5,858 nucleotides of DNA from assembly GCA_903958915.1 (NCBI GenBank), contig CAJBVC010000214.1:1-5858 (forward strand), in the 5' to 3' direction. The stretch is from an uncultured beta proteobacterium (GTDB lineage: Bacteria > Pseudomonadota > Gammaproteobacteria > Burkholderiales > Burkholderiaceae_C). This document shows positions 1-5,858 of the stretch, piece by piece; position 1 is the first letter of the stretch; each line of letters starts with the position of its first letter. A program made the translations under genes and the position numbers. The notes under the pieces were generated by a model. It saw only the letters and a program-made list of their open reading frames with translations. It did no database searches and was not told where the DNA came from.

Positions 1-35
1 GACCGCCCTCAATCCCACGAATTGGACCCAATCAG

Positions 36-686
36 ATGACCACGTACCACCGTCAATTCCTTTCCCGGCTAATGCTCTCAGTAACCACCGTCTTTGCAGC
101 GCTGGCATTGGGCGCCTGCGTTGCCACTGCACCCATCGCGTCTACGGGCGCGGCTGACCAGGCGCAGTCTGGGGAAAAAGTCCTGATGCGTGTCTCCGTT
201 GAAGGACTGAAATATGTGAATAGTTTTTCATTGCTGGCACGCCCACTTAAAGGGGGCGAACCGGTGAAGATCCAAGGCTGGGGCATGGGAAGTAGCGGCT
301 ACTGGAGCACCTATTACGACGAGGTCGAGAAAGGCGAGTTGGTCGCGTTTTCTCTCCCTGCGGGCGACTACGAGCTGTATTCCTTTATCGCGACCGCAAG
401 TGCCTGGGGAAGCCCAAGAGCCGTCAGCCCCGAAAAGGGTTTTTCATCTCCATTTCCATTTCGGGTCAACGCTGGCGAAACGGCTTACCTGGGCAACTTG
501 TTACTGCGTTTTCACAACGACTCGGGTGTCGCCTCAGCACGAATTGGCACCGTGCTGATTGACGGACAGCGCAAGATTGCCTTCGAACCCATTCTCAGAG
601 ACACACGCTCACGGGATTTCAAGGAAATGGCAACGCGCTTTCCCGGCATCAAACCGGAGGAGTTGAAAGTCAGACTTTTGAAGTAG
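36..686 (+). CDS. Putative outer-membrane lipoprotein of unknown function
   Basis: This encodes a 216-residue protein with a type II (lipoprotein) signal peptide. Residues 1-11 form a short basic n-region (R6, R11), followed by a hydrophobic stretch at about 12-25 and a lipobox L25-G26-A27-C28. C28 should be lipidated after signal peptidase II cleavage. The +2 residue is Val, not Asp, so by the usual Lol sorting rule outer-membrane targeting is expected (inference). Residues 29-45 are an Ala/Ser/Thr-rich tether. The rest is rich in beta-strand-like segments, including LPAGDYELYSF (107-117) and a stretch at about 140-155 with F-R-V-N-A-G-E-T-A-Y-L-G-N. This pattern suggests a beta-sandwich domain, but I do not recognise the family. 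The ATG at 36 is preferred because it supplies the basic n-region. Its Shine-Dalgarno is weak (GGA at 24-26), and an in-frame ATG at 72 would leave a poorer signal peptide. The gene converges with the exported-protein gene to its right. Confidence 0.8.
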   Translation: MTTYHRQFLSRLMLSVTTVFAALALGACVATAPIASTGAADQAQSGEKVLMRVSVEGLKYVNSFSLLARPLKGGEPVKIQGWGMGSSGYWSTYYDEVEKGELVAFSLPAGDYELYSFIATASAWGSPRAVSPEKGFSSPFPFRVNAGETAYLGNLLLRFHNDSGVASARIGTVLIDGQRKIAFEPILRDTRSRDFKEMATRFPGIKPEELKVRLLK

Positions 687-726
687 TTCACGCACGCGAA
701 ATCGGTCGGTAGAGGGCGCAAATACC

Positions 727-1434
727 TCATTGGCACATTGCATACTCACGTCCCTGTGCCTTGAGGATGATCGATCCGTTTGAGTTGGTCGTCGAAGTCA
801 ACGCGATGTCCTGGTAACCCGCACCACTGCGGTCGTCCACCAACAGGCGCAGATTCTCGAACTTCCACAGCATCGCACTGGCGTTGCTGGACTGACCAGC
901 ATAGGTGCCGCCGTAGCCGGAACTATAGGTTTCCGCACCGCCGTTGATGGTCATCACACCATCGGACCGAAAGACGACCTTGCGCTTGGTCGATGTGCCG
1001 CTCACCTTGTTGTACGTAAATGAACACCAGGCGGTACCGGTCAGAATCTGCCTGGCCTGCGCATCTTGCGGGTTGGCCTGGCCTACAGTGCCTTGCGGCC
1101 CGGCGGCCAGCGCAGCCCGTTCCATGGGAGTCTGATTGCCCTTACTTGACCCTACGCGTCGCCAGGTGAGCTGAATGGCACCAACCGTCGTCACCAACCG
1201 GTTGCCTTGAAGGACATACGGCATCACATCCGGCCCGACGCTGAGTTGATTTCCCCTGACGGACCACCGCGTTTCCTCGCCCGCAAAGGACGCTGAACCA
1301 TCTGCACGCAGCTCCAGCGTGTCGCCGCCCTGCACTTCCATCTGGTACTTACCGACAAGTTCCCGAACAATTTGCGCGTGGGACACCGACTGGATACCCA
1401 AAACAATCGCTAAGGCAAAGATGACGTTACGCAC
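727..1434 (-). CDS. Exported protein with two tandem beta-rich (lipocalin-like) domains, function unknown
   Basis: This encodes a 235-residue protein with a classical Sec signal peptide: MRN, then a hydrophobic core at 4-14, and a likely signal peptidase I site after S18-H19-A20. The mature protein is probably periplasmic. Two similar segments are visible, about 24-94 and 129-235, separated by a Gln/Ala/Pro/Gly-rich linker (about 97-128). Each begins with L-x-G and a following aromatic. TLELRADGSASF (39-50) in the first matches KVVFRSDGVMTI (152-163) in the second, and then come TRWSVRGNQLSV (55-66) and a strand around MLWKFENLRLLV (188-199). The layout resembles small lipocalin/calycin-like half-barrels; this is inference and no family was confirmed. 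The mature protein has exactly two cysteines, C137 and C234, near the two ends of the second domain, which could form a disulfide. The start is GTG at 1434-1432, preceded by GGGGAG with a 6-nt spacer. A possible -10 element (TAATAT, 1473-1468) lies upstream but has no good -35. The gene may have its own promoter or be read from the small ORF upstream. Confidence 0.8.
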   Translation of the reverse strand: MRNVIFALAIVLGIQSVSHAQIVRELVGKYQMEVQGGDTLELRADGSASFAGEETRWSVRGNQLSVGPDVMPYVLQGNRLVTTVGAIQLTWRRVGSSKGNQTPMERAALAAGPQGTVGQANPQDAQARQILTGTAWCSFTYNKVSGTSTKRKVVFRSDGVMTINGGAETYSSGYGGTYAGQSSNASAMLWKFENLRLLVDDRSGAGYQDIALTSTTNSNGSIILKAQGREYAMCQ

Positions 1435-1440
1435 AACAGA

Positions 1441-1446
1441 CTCCCC
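1441..1446 (-). promoter_or_regulatory. Ribosome binding site deciding the GTG start of the exported-protein gene
   Basis: Read on the minus strand, these bases are GGGGAG, followed by the 6-nt spacer TCTGTT and the GTG start codon at 1434-1432. The spacing and the match to the anti-Shine-Dalgarno sequence support GTG as the true start. That start also gives an intact signal peptide. Confidence 0.65.
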
Positions 1447-1537
1447 TGTTTGGATTTGCAGCCCGCAATATTACGCCGTCACTAGAAATGGTGCAGTTCT
1501 TGCGCCACAGCGCCAACTGAAACTTGCCGGTGGGCCG

Positions 1538-1732
1538 CTACCGCTTGACCATCGTATTGACCTTGAGATCTGCTTGACGTTTGGCGCTGCGCCGGTTTTC
1601 CAGACCGACGGCGGCGTCAATGGCTTCCAGCGCCTGGGCAAGCAGATCAATAATTTTTTCTGTAGATGGGTTGGGGTGGTGCCGCAGCAAGGCAGCGGCG
1701 ATGATGGCAGCAGATTCAATACGTTTTTCCAC
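1538..1732 (-). CDS. Small hypothetical helical protein (64 residues)
   Basis: From GTG at 1732-1730 this frame encodes 64 residues beginning V/M-E-K-R-I-E-S and ending N-T-M-V-K-R. Residues about 2-17 (with AAIIAAALL) and 23-42 (with EKIIDLLAQALEAIDAAV) read as two amphipathic helices separated by an H-H-P-N-P-S turn. A basic tail follows (R-R-S-A-K-R-Q). There is no signal peptide, and no membrane segment is evident. The composition looks like a real soluble protein, unlike the Ser/Pro/Arg-rich overlapping frame on the same strand. The frame stays open upstream to a GTG at 1816, which would give 92 residues. I prefer 1732 because GTGAG at 1743-1739 lies 6 nt upstream as a modest Shine-Dalgarno, and the extra N-terminal residues look non-coding. 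The family is not recognised. It could be co-transcribed with the exported-protein gene 103 bp downstream. Existence is plausible but unproven. Confidence 0.5.
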   Translation of the reverse strand: MEKRIESAAIIAAALLRHHPNPSTEKIIDLLAQALEAIDAAVGLENRRSAKRQADLKVNTMVKR

Positions 1733-2040
1733 GACAGTCTCACTCTCTTTTTGTATACCGACCCGCCTGGCTGCACACCAGCCAAACATCGTCGAGCCAA
1801 TGTTGCCATACATCACGCACTACGGTTAAGTATTTTGCTTGGCAACGATGCGCAAAACCGCCTGTCTATCCCAGCACACAGACACCTGCCAGCACAATGC
1901 TCACAGCCTCTACATCAAGCGTGAATCCACATTTGAAGACGGTCGACGCAGCACATCAGGTTTCTCTGGCAACCAAGCAAGCCAAGGACTAAGCCCGACA
2001 AGCCACGAATATCGAGAGTGGGGGTCGTGTTGCCAAAGAA
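1733..2040. other. Intergenic stretch between recD and the small ORF
   Basis: About 308 bases lie between the end of recD and the preferred start of the small ORF. I see no convincing gene on either strand, no tRNA-like cloverleaf and no strong intrinsic terminator. It contains a perfect 6-bp inverted repeat with a 5-nt loop (1768-1784, TGGCTG/CAGCCA). It also has a short CCAAG-CAAG-CCAAG direct repeat near 1973-1986, and weak 5-bp hairpins (1863-1884 and 2004-2029). The region should hold the 3' end of the recBD transcript and any promoter for the small ORF. A TATACA hexamer at 1757-1752 on the minus strand is a possible -10, but it lacks a good -35 partner. Confidence 0.4.
1768..1784. repeat. 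Short perfect inverted repeat upstream of the small ORF
   Basis: TGGCTG (1768-1773) and CAGCCA (1779-1784) are perfect reverse complements separated by five bases (CACAC). It sits about 36 bp upstream of the preferred GTG start of the small minus-strand ORF, so it could be an operator half-site pair or a leader hairpin. A 6-bp inverted repeat also arises readily by chance. Confidence 0.3.
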
Positions 2041-3903
2041 TCAACTCATGGAAATCTGTTGCAGTCCCCCGCTGCGCAGCACCTTGGACTCCACTGAACG
2101 CCACAGAACGGCCTGATCAGGTACCAGGAGCGTCAAACGCGTTTTGCTGCGGGTAATGCCGGTGTAGAGCAGTTCACGGGTCAATACCGCAATGGTTTTT
2201 TCTGGCAGCACAAGACAGACATGGTCGAACTCTGAGCCCTGTGACTTGTGTACGGTCATTGCAAACACGCTCTCCACACCATCCAAGCGCGATGGAAGTA
2301 CCCAACGCACGCCGCCCTGCCCATCAGGAAACGCAACTCTGAGTCCGCTTGCGTGCGGCAAGCACAACCCCACATCGCCATTCATCAACCCCAAGTTGTA
2401 GTCATTGCGCGTCACCATGACCGGTCGCCCGGCATACCACCCATCGTCCCGGAAGCCCAGCCATTCGGCGATACTTTGATTGAGTGACTCGACACCCCAG
2501 GGACCGTCACGGACAGCGCAAAGGACCTGGAACTTGGCAAGGTCCTTCAACGCCATCAATGCACGCGCGTCAGTGCATAGCTCGCCTTGTAGCAGGCGCA
2601 TCAGTGCCAACCAGTCGTGCCAGCCGGATTTGGCCAGGTTGCCTAAGCTCGCACCACGCTGGGTAGTGCAATGCAATCTGTCTACGATGACATCAGATTC
2701 GGCTGAGTGCTCCGGTGCTGCATGCCACAGTCGATTCACTTCCGCAACATCCCCCGCATTCACGGCTTTAGCCCACAACCCGATACCACGGTCGTCCTTG
2801 AAGCGTCGACTAGACCGCAACATCGCCGTTTGCTGCGCCAGGTCCCCACCAGTGTCCGTAAAGGAAGTCAGATCACAGCTAGTAACCGACTGAATCCAAG
2901 ATACCGTCTGCGATGTGTACTGCCCCGCCTCAGCGCCTTCGCACAACTGCGCCATCACCGCCCCAGCCTCAACGGATGCCAGCTGATCCTTGTCCCCCAG
3001 CAAGATCAAACTGGCTGCCAACGGCACAGCGGCCAACAGGCGTGCCATCATTTCCAGATCGATCATGGATGCCTCGTCCACAATCACCAAGTCAGCGGCC
3101 AGTTCCGGGGATACCGCGTCGACCTCGTTCGGTCGAATCTTCAACAGTTTGTGCAGCGTTACCGCCTTGGCGACGGTCTCAGGACGCATCTGGGGAGGTA
3201 ATTGATCCATTGCTGTGGCGATGGACTCGCCCAAGCGTGCTGCGGCCTTTCCAGTGGGAGCCGCCAACGCAACCCGCAACGCACGCCCCTCCCGCTTGGC
3301 ACTGGTCCACAAAAGCGCCAACAAGCGCACGACCGTCGTGGTCTTGCCAGTGCCAGGCCCCCCCGTTATCAGAGTCAGTCGGCTTCTCGCGGCAAGCGCG
3401 CAAGCCACCTTTTGCCAGTCGATCAAACTTACAGACTGCCCATCTACTCCATTGTTCAAGTCTTGCTTCGGAAACAGTGCATCCAGCATTTCACCGAGGT
3501 TCTCTGGGACATCGCAGCTTTGCTGCAATCTTGCAGCGATGGCGCTGCGAATGCTCTGTTCGGCAATCCAATTGCGGCGCAGATACAGGCGTTGTCCCTC
3601 GAGGACCAAAGGACTTCCCTCCCCCGCTATCCAGGGCATCGAGGCGGCGGATTCCGCCAGACCGCTACCAAGCACTGACGCGAGCGTGCGATCCCAGCCC
3701 AATGCACCTGCACCCATGTGCGACAACAACTCCAGGTCCAGGCAAGCATGGCCGCGGCCAAACTGATAGCTCGTTAGTGCTGCAAGCATTTCATGGCGCG
3801 GATCGCCACTGGGCTGAGCCACCTGAAGGTACTGGGCAAATGCCGTGTCCAATCCCGTCAAAGGCAACTGCGGCGTTTGGGCCTTTGCTTCCACGGGCTT
3901 CAT
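2041..3903 (-). CDS. recD: Exodeoxyribonuclease V alpha subunit RecD
   Basis: This encodes the 5'-3' DNA helicase subunit of the RecBCD complex, which unwinds and degrades double-strand DNA ends and prepares 3' tails for RecA. The protein has 620 residues, close to the 608 of E. coli RecD, with an uninterrupted frame. The N-terminal ~150 residues are the RecD-specific region that contacts the rest of the complex. The superfamily 1B helicase motifs follow in order: Walker A GGPGTGKTTT (181-190), motif Ia APTGKAAARL (215-224), Walker B VIVDEAS (273-279), motif III LLGDKDQLASVEAG (301-314), motif IV LRSSRRF (362-368), and the C-terminal TVHKSQGSEFD (550-560) and LLYTGITRSK (578-587). The ATG start overlaps the recB stop as ATGA. 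A strong GGAGG lies 7 nt upstream inside recB, which fixes the start and implies translational coupling and balanced subunit synthesis. No catalytic residue appears to be missing. An intrinsic terminator after the stop was not found. Confidence 0.97.
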   Translation of the reverse strand: MKPVEAKAQTPQLPLTGLDTAFAQYLQVAQPSGDPRHEMLAALTSYQFGRGHACLDLELLSHMGAGALGWDRTLASVLGSGLAESAASMPWIAGEGSPLVLEGQRLYLRRNWIAEQSIRSAIAARLQQSCDVPENLGEMLDALFPKQDLNNGVDGQSVSLIDWQKVACALAARSRLTLITGGPGTGKTTTVVRLLALLWTSAKREGRALRVALAAPTGKAAARLGESIATAMDQLPPQMRPETVAKAVTLHKLLKIRPNEVDAVSPELAADLVIVDEASMIDLEMMARLLAAVPLAASLILLGDKDQLASVEAGAVMAQLCEGAEAGQYTSQTVSWIQSVTSCDLTSFTDTGGDLAQQTAMLRSSRRFKDDRGIGLWAKAVNAGDVAEVNRLWHAAPEHSAESDVIVDRLHCTTQRGASLGNLAKSGWHDWLALMRLLQGELCTDARALMALKDLAKFQVLCAVRDGPWGVESLNQSIAEWLGFRDDGWYAGRPVMVTRNDYNLGLMNGDVGLCLPHASGLRVAFPDGQGGVRWVLPSRLDGVESVFAMTVHKSQGSEFDHVCLVLPEKTIAVLTRELLYTGITRSKTRLTLLVPDQAVLWRSVESKVLRSGGLQQISMS

Positions 3904-5858
3904 GCTGCAACCTCCAATGCGTTGACGTTCTGTGAGAACGCGAGATCCAGCGCTTCTATCAACGACTTGGGTGGTCGGTCAGCGAACACACCTGTTCCCG
4001 GCTGATCGATGCCTCTGAGAAACCAATAGATGGCACCGCCCACGTGCTGGTCGTAGTCATAGTCTGCTATTCGAGACTTCAACAACCGATGCAGGGCCAG
4101 CACATACAGCGTGTATTGCACGTCATAGCGGTGCGCGAGGATGGCACGCTGCAACGACTCAACCCCATACGAGGGAAGACGGTTGGACTTGTAATCGAGC
4201 ACAAAGTACTTCCCTTCATGCTCGAGCACCAGATCCATGAACCCGACAAGCATGCCTTCGAGTTGCAAGGGCTTCAGAGGCAGTCGAGTCTTTCCTGCAA
4301 GGACGTGTTGACCAATCAGAGCGTCCACCCGACTCGCGCCAAGCTTGTGAACGGGCAGTGTGAACGCCATCTCAGCCCAGGCGCTGTTGCTATGGAGTTC
4401 ACTGAGGAACAGTGGCTTCTCGCCTTTTGTTACACCGGGCACTATTAGAGCGGTTGTCGCCAATTGCTTGATCCACTCGCCCAGCAGCGTGCTTTGCGCT
4501 TCATCGAGCTTCAGGCGCTTTGTCTTTCTGCCCAACATTGCTTCCCACTCGCTGATCATCGCCAGTGATGGGGATGCAGCCGCAATGGGCCAACCGCGTT
4601 CAAACTGCCATTCCAGCAAGTCATGCAGCAGGGTTCCATAGATGCTGCCTGCCGGGAAGTTGTTGAACGCCAGCACGACGTCGGCAGTGGGATTGCCCTC
4701 ATCCATAGGGGCAATGACTTTGTCGTTGTTGTCGATCTGTGCATCATCGATGCGTTCATCGCGGTCCGTTCCCAGCATGGAAGCACCTGCAGCATGCGCA
4801 CCCAAATCCCGTGTGAGGGCACTGAAGCTCGCGGTCCACCACCGACTCACCATGTTGCGTTGCGGTTGGAGCGCCGGTTTCCACTCTTTGACATCTACGT
4901 CAGGGTGGAATAGCGTTGCATCCGGTTTCGGCGCGGCCTCAACCACGATGTCTTTGCATTCGGACCAAGTCTGAAGTTTTTGCCCAAAATCTCCTGGCGC
5001 CACACGCTGCAACAACTTGGAAACTGCACTCTTGGGCTGCGGTGGGGACCCATCCACATCGCCCTTCACCTCAGTCAGTCCAACCCACAGTGCTTGCTCT
5101 GCGCGGGTCAGTGCCACGTAGAGCATTCGAACATCTTCTGCAAGCCTCTCTGCATCCTCCAAAGCGCTATCTTTCTTCTCAGATTTAAAGGCAGAAACAA
5201 AGGGGAGAAACACCAAGGGGTATTGCAATCCTTTGGACTTGTGGATCGTGATCACTTGCACCAGATCGGCATCACTTTCCAAGCGCATCTGCGCAGCGTC
5301 GCCACTGGCCTTGGGGTTCTGCAATTGCTGCTCGAGGTAGCGAATCAAGGCTGCCTCACCTTGCAAGCCGACACTGGCGGTTTGCAACAAATCCCCCAGA
5401 TGCATCACGTTCGACAAGCGACGTTCGCCGTCCGAGTTCAATGCCTGTGCATTGAGCATGCGGCTGGGGATGGATTGGTCATGCAGCACGCAGTGCAGCA
5501 TGGGCAAGAAACCCTGGGTTTGCCAAACCGCCCGCCAGCCATGAAACTGGTCGACCAACGCATCCCAGGCCTCCTCATCCTGAATCAGTGCTTCGAGCTG
5601 CGGAAACGGCAAACCCCACAGTCGCGCCGCCAACGCCGCACGAACGCCCTGGGTTGAGCGGGGGTTGGCAACAGCACACATCACGCGCCAAAGATCCGAC
5701 GCTTCCAAAGTTGCAATGACACTGTCACGTTCCGACAAGTAGACGCTACGTACGCCTCGTTGTGCCAAAGCCTGTCGAATACCACTCGCTTCTGTCCGGT
5801 CGCGCACCAAAACAGCCATCTCGCCCGGTGCCGCCGCTTTGCTGTTGAGCAACTTGAC
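3900..5858 (-). CDS. recB: Exodeoxyribonuclease V beta subunit RecB, C-terminal part (5' end outside window)
   Basis: The frame runs off the right edge, so about 652 C-terminal residues are visible; E. coli RecB has 1180. The first in-window initiation-type codon (TTG at 5852) is internal and not a real start. RecB is the 3'-5' helicase and the only nuclease of RecBCD. Counting from that TTG codon, the helicase part includes EMAVLVRDR (11-19), SVYLSERDSV (36-45), motif V ITIHKSKGLQYPLVFLPF (201-218) and motif VI VRMLYVALTRAEQALW (241-256). A linker (about 265-400) leads to the nuclease domain: GTLLHDLLE with H410, GFMDLV with D540, VLDYKSN with D553 and K555, and HRYDVQYTLY (574-583). These correspond to the E. 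coli metal-binding and catalytic residues H956, D1067, D1080 and K1082. The 13-residue spacing between the two aspartates is identical. The H-to-D spacing is 130 residues here and 111 in E. coli, so this part is slightly longer. The nuclease therefore looks active. recC would be expected nearby, probably upstream, but is not in the window. Confidence 0.97.
   Translation of the reverse strand, partial: VKLLNSKAAAPGEMAVLVRDRTEASGIRQALAQRGVRSVYLSERDSVIATLEASDLWRVMCAVANPRSTQGVRAALAARLWGLPFPQLEALIQDEEAWDALVDQFHGWRAVWQTQGFLPMLHCVLHDQSIPSRMLNAQALNSDGERRLSNVMHLGDLLQTASVGLQGEAALIRYLEQQLQNPKASGDAAQMRLESDADLVQVITIHKSKGLQYPLVFLPFVSAFKSEKKDSALEDAERLAEDVRMLYVALTRAEQALWVGLTEVKGDVDGSPPQPKSAVSKLLQRVAPGDFGQKLQTWSECKDIVVEAAPKPDATLFHPDVDVKEWKPALQPQRNMVSRWWTASFSALTRDLGAHAAGASMLGTDRDERIDDAQIDNNDKVIAPMDEGNPTADVVLAFNNFPAGSIYGTLLHDLLEWQFERGWPIAAASPSLAMISEWEAMLGRKTKRLKLDEAQSTLLGEWIKQLATTALIVPGVTKGEKPLFLSELHSNSAWAEMAFTLPVHKLGASRVDALIGQHVLAGKTRLPLKPLQLEGMLVGFMDLVLEHEGKYFVLDYKSNRLPSYGVESLQRAILAHRYDVQYTLYVLALHRLLKSRIADYDYDQHVGGAIYWFLRGIDQPGTGVFADRPPKSLIEALDLAFSQNVNALEVAA
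3911..3915 (-). promoter_or_regulatory. Ribosome binding site of recD inside the recB 3' end
   Basis: Read on the minus strand, these bases are GGAGG, a full Shine-Dalgarno core, separated by 7 nt (TTGCAGC) from the recD ATG at 3903-3901. It lies within the last codons of recB. recD can therefore be initiated by ribosomes terminating on recB or by independent binding. Confidence 0.75.

Noticed and set aside
687..726. Shared bidirectional terminator between the convergent genes
   Set aside because: No stable stem-loop and no flanking A or T tracts are visible in the 40-bp gap.
1468..1473. Promoter for the exported-protein gene (TAATAT on the minus strand)
   Set aside because: The hexamer is an acceptable -10, but no -35-like hexamer occurs at 16-18 bp spacing, so it was not listed as a feature.
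1471..1809. An overlapping 112-codon minus-strand frame in the same place as the small helical ORF
   Set aside because: Its composition (many Pro, Ser, Arg, Cys, Trp) looks like an out-of-frame translation, while the adjacent frame gives clean amphipathic helices.
1854..1884. Possible recD-side terminator: TGTCT/AGACA stem (1863-1884) followed by TTTT on the minus strand
   Set aside because: The stem is only 5 bp with a 12-nt loop, and the short T run starts 5 nt after the stem. This is too weak to call an intrinsic terminator.
1839..2156. A 105-codon plus-strand open frame in the intergenic stretch, running into recD
   Set aside because: There is no Shine-Dalgarno, the composition is low-quality, and it overlaps the conserved recD C-terminus.
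2920..2950. RecD insert between motifs III and IV (about residues 320-361) as a novel domain
   Set aside because: E. coli RecD also has a variable loop at this place, so it appears to be ordinary family variation.
2913..3935. A 340-codon plus-strand open frame antisense to recD
   Set aside because: It lies entirely over conserved recD and the recB end, and its product is Pro/Arg/Ser/Gln-rich with no recognisable domain. This is typical of a shadow frame in GC-rich coding DNA.
4980..5657. A 225-codon plus-strand open frame antisense to recB
   Set aside because: It overlaps well-conserved RecB helicase motifs on the other strand and shows no domain of its own, so it is a shadow.

Overview
The window looks like chromosomal DNA of a Gram-negative proteobacterium, most likely a betaproteobacterium of the order Burkholderiales (Comamonadaceae-like). 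This rests on the style of the RecB and RecD proteins, the moderately high GC content, and the presence of a lipoprotein and a Sec-exported protein. The taxonomic call is inference, because no rRNA or other marker gene is present.

The right two thirds (about 2041-5858, minus strand) holds the 3' part of a recBCD locus. It contains the C-terminal ~652 residues of RecB, cut by the right window edge and carrying the last helicase motifs and the nuclease domain. A complete 620-residue RecD follows, joined to recB by an ATGA stop/start overlap with a strong Shine-Dalgarno sequence inside the end of recB. RecB (3'-5' helicase plus nuclease) and RecD (5'-3' helicase) would act together with RecC, which is not visible, to process double-strand ends for RecA-dependent repair. 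Both reading frames are intact and the diagnostic catalytic residues are present.

The left third holds small envelope-type genes of unknown function. A plus-strand gene (36-686) encodes a lipoprotein with a clear lipobox. Convergent with it, 40 bp away, a minus-strand gene (727-1434) encodes an exported protein that looks like two tandem copies of a small beta-barrel-like domain. Upstream of that gene, also on the minus strand, is a plausible 64-residue helical protein (1538-1732). About 308 bp between it and recD show no gene, RNA or convincing terminator.

No mobile element, CRISPR array, tRNA, rRNA or prophage feature is seen. I found no evidence of an undescribed defence or genetic system. 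The most open items are the small ORF and the internally duplicated exported protein.
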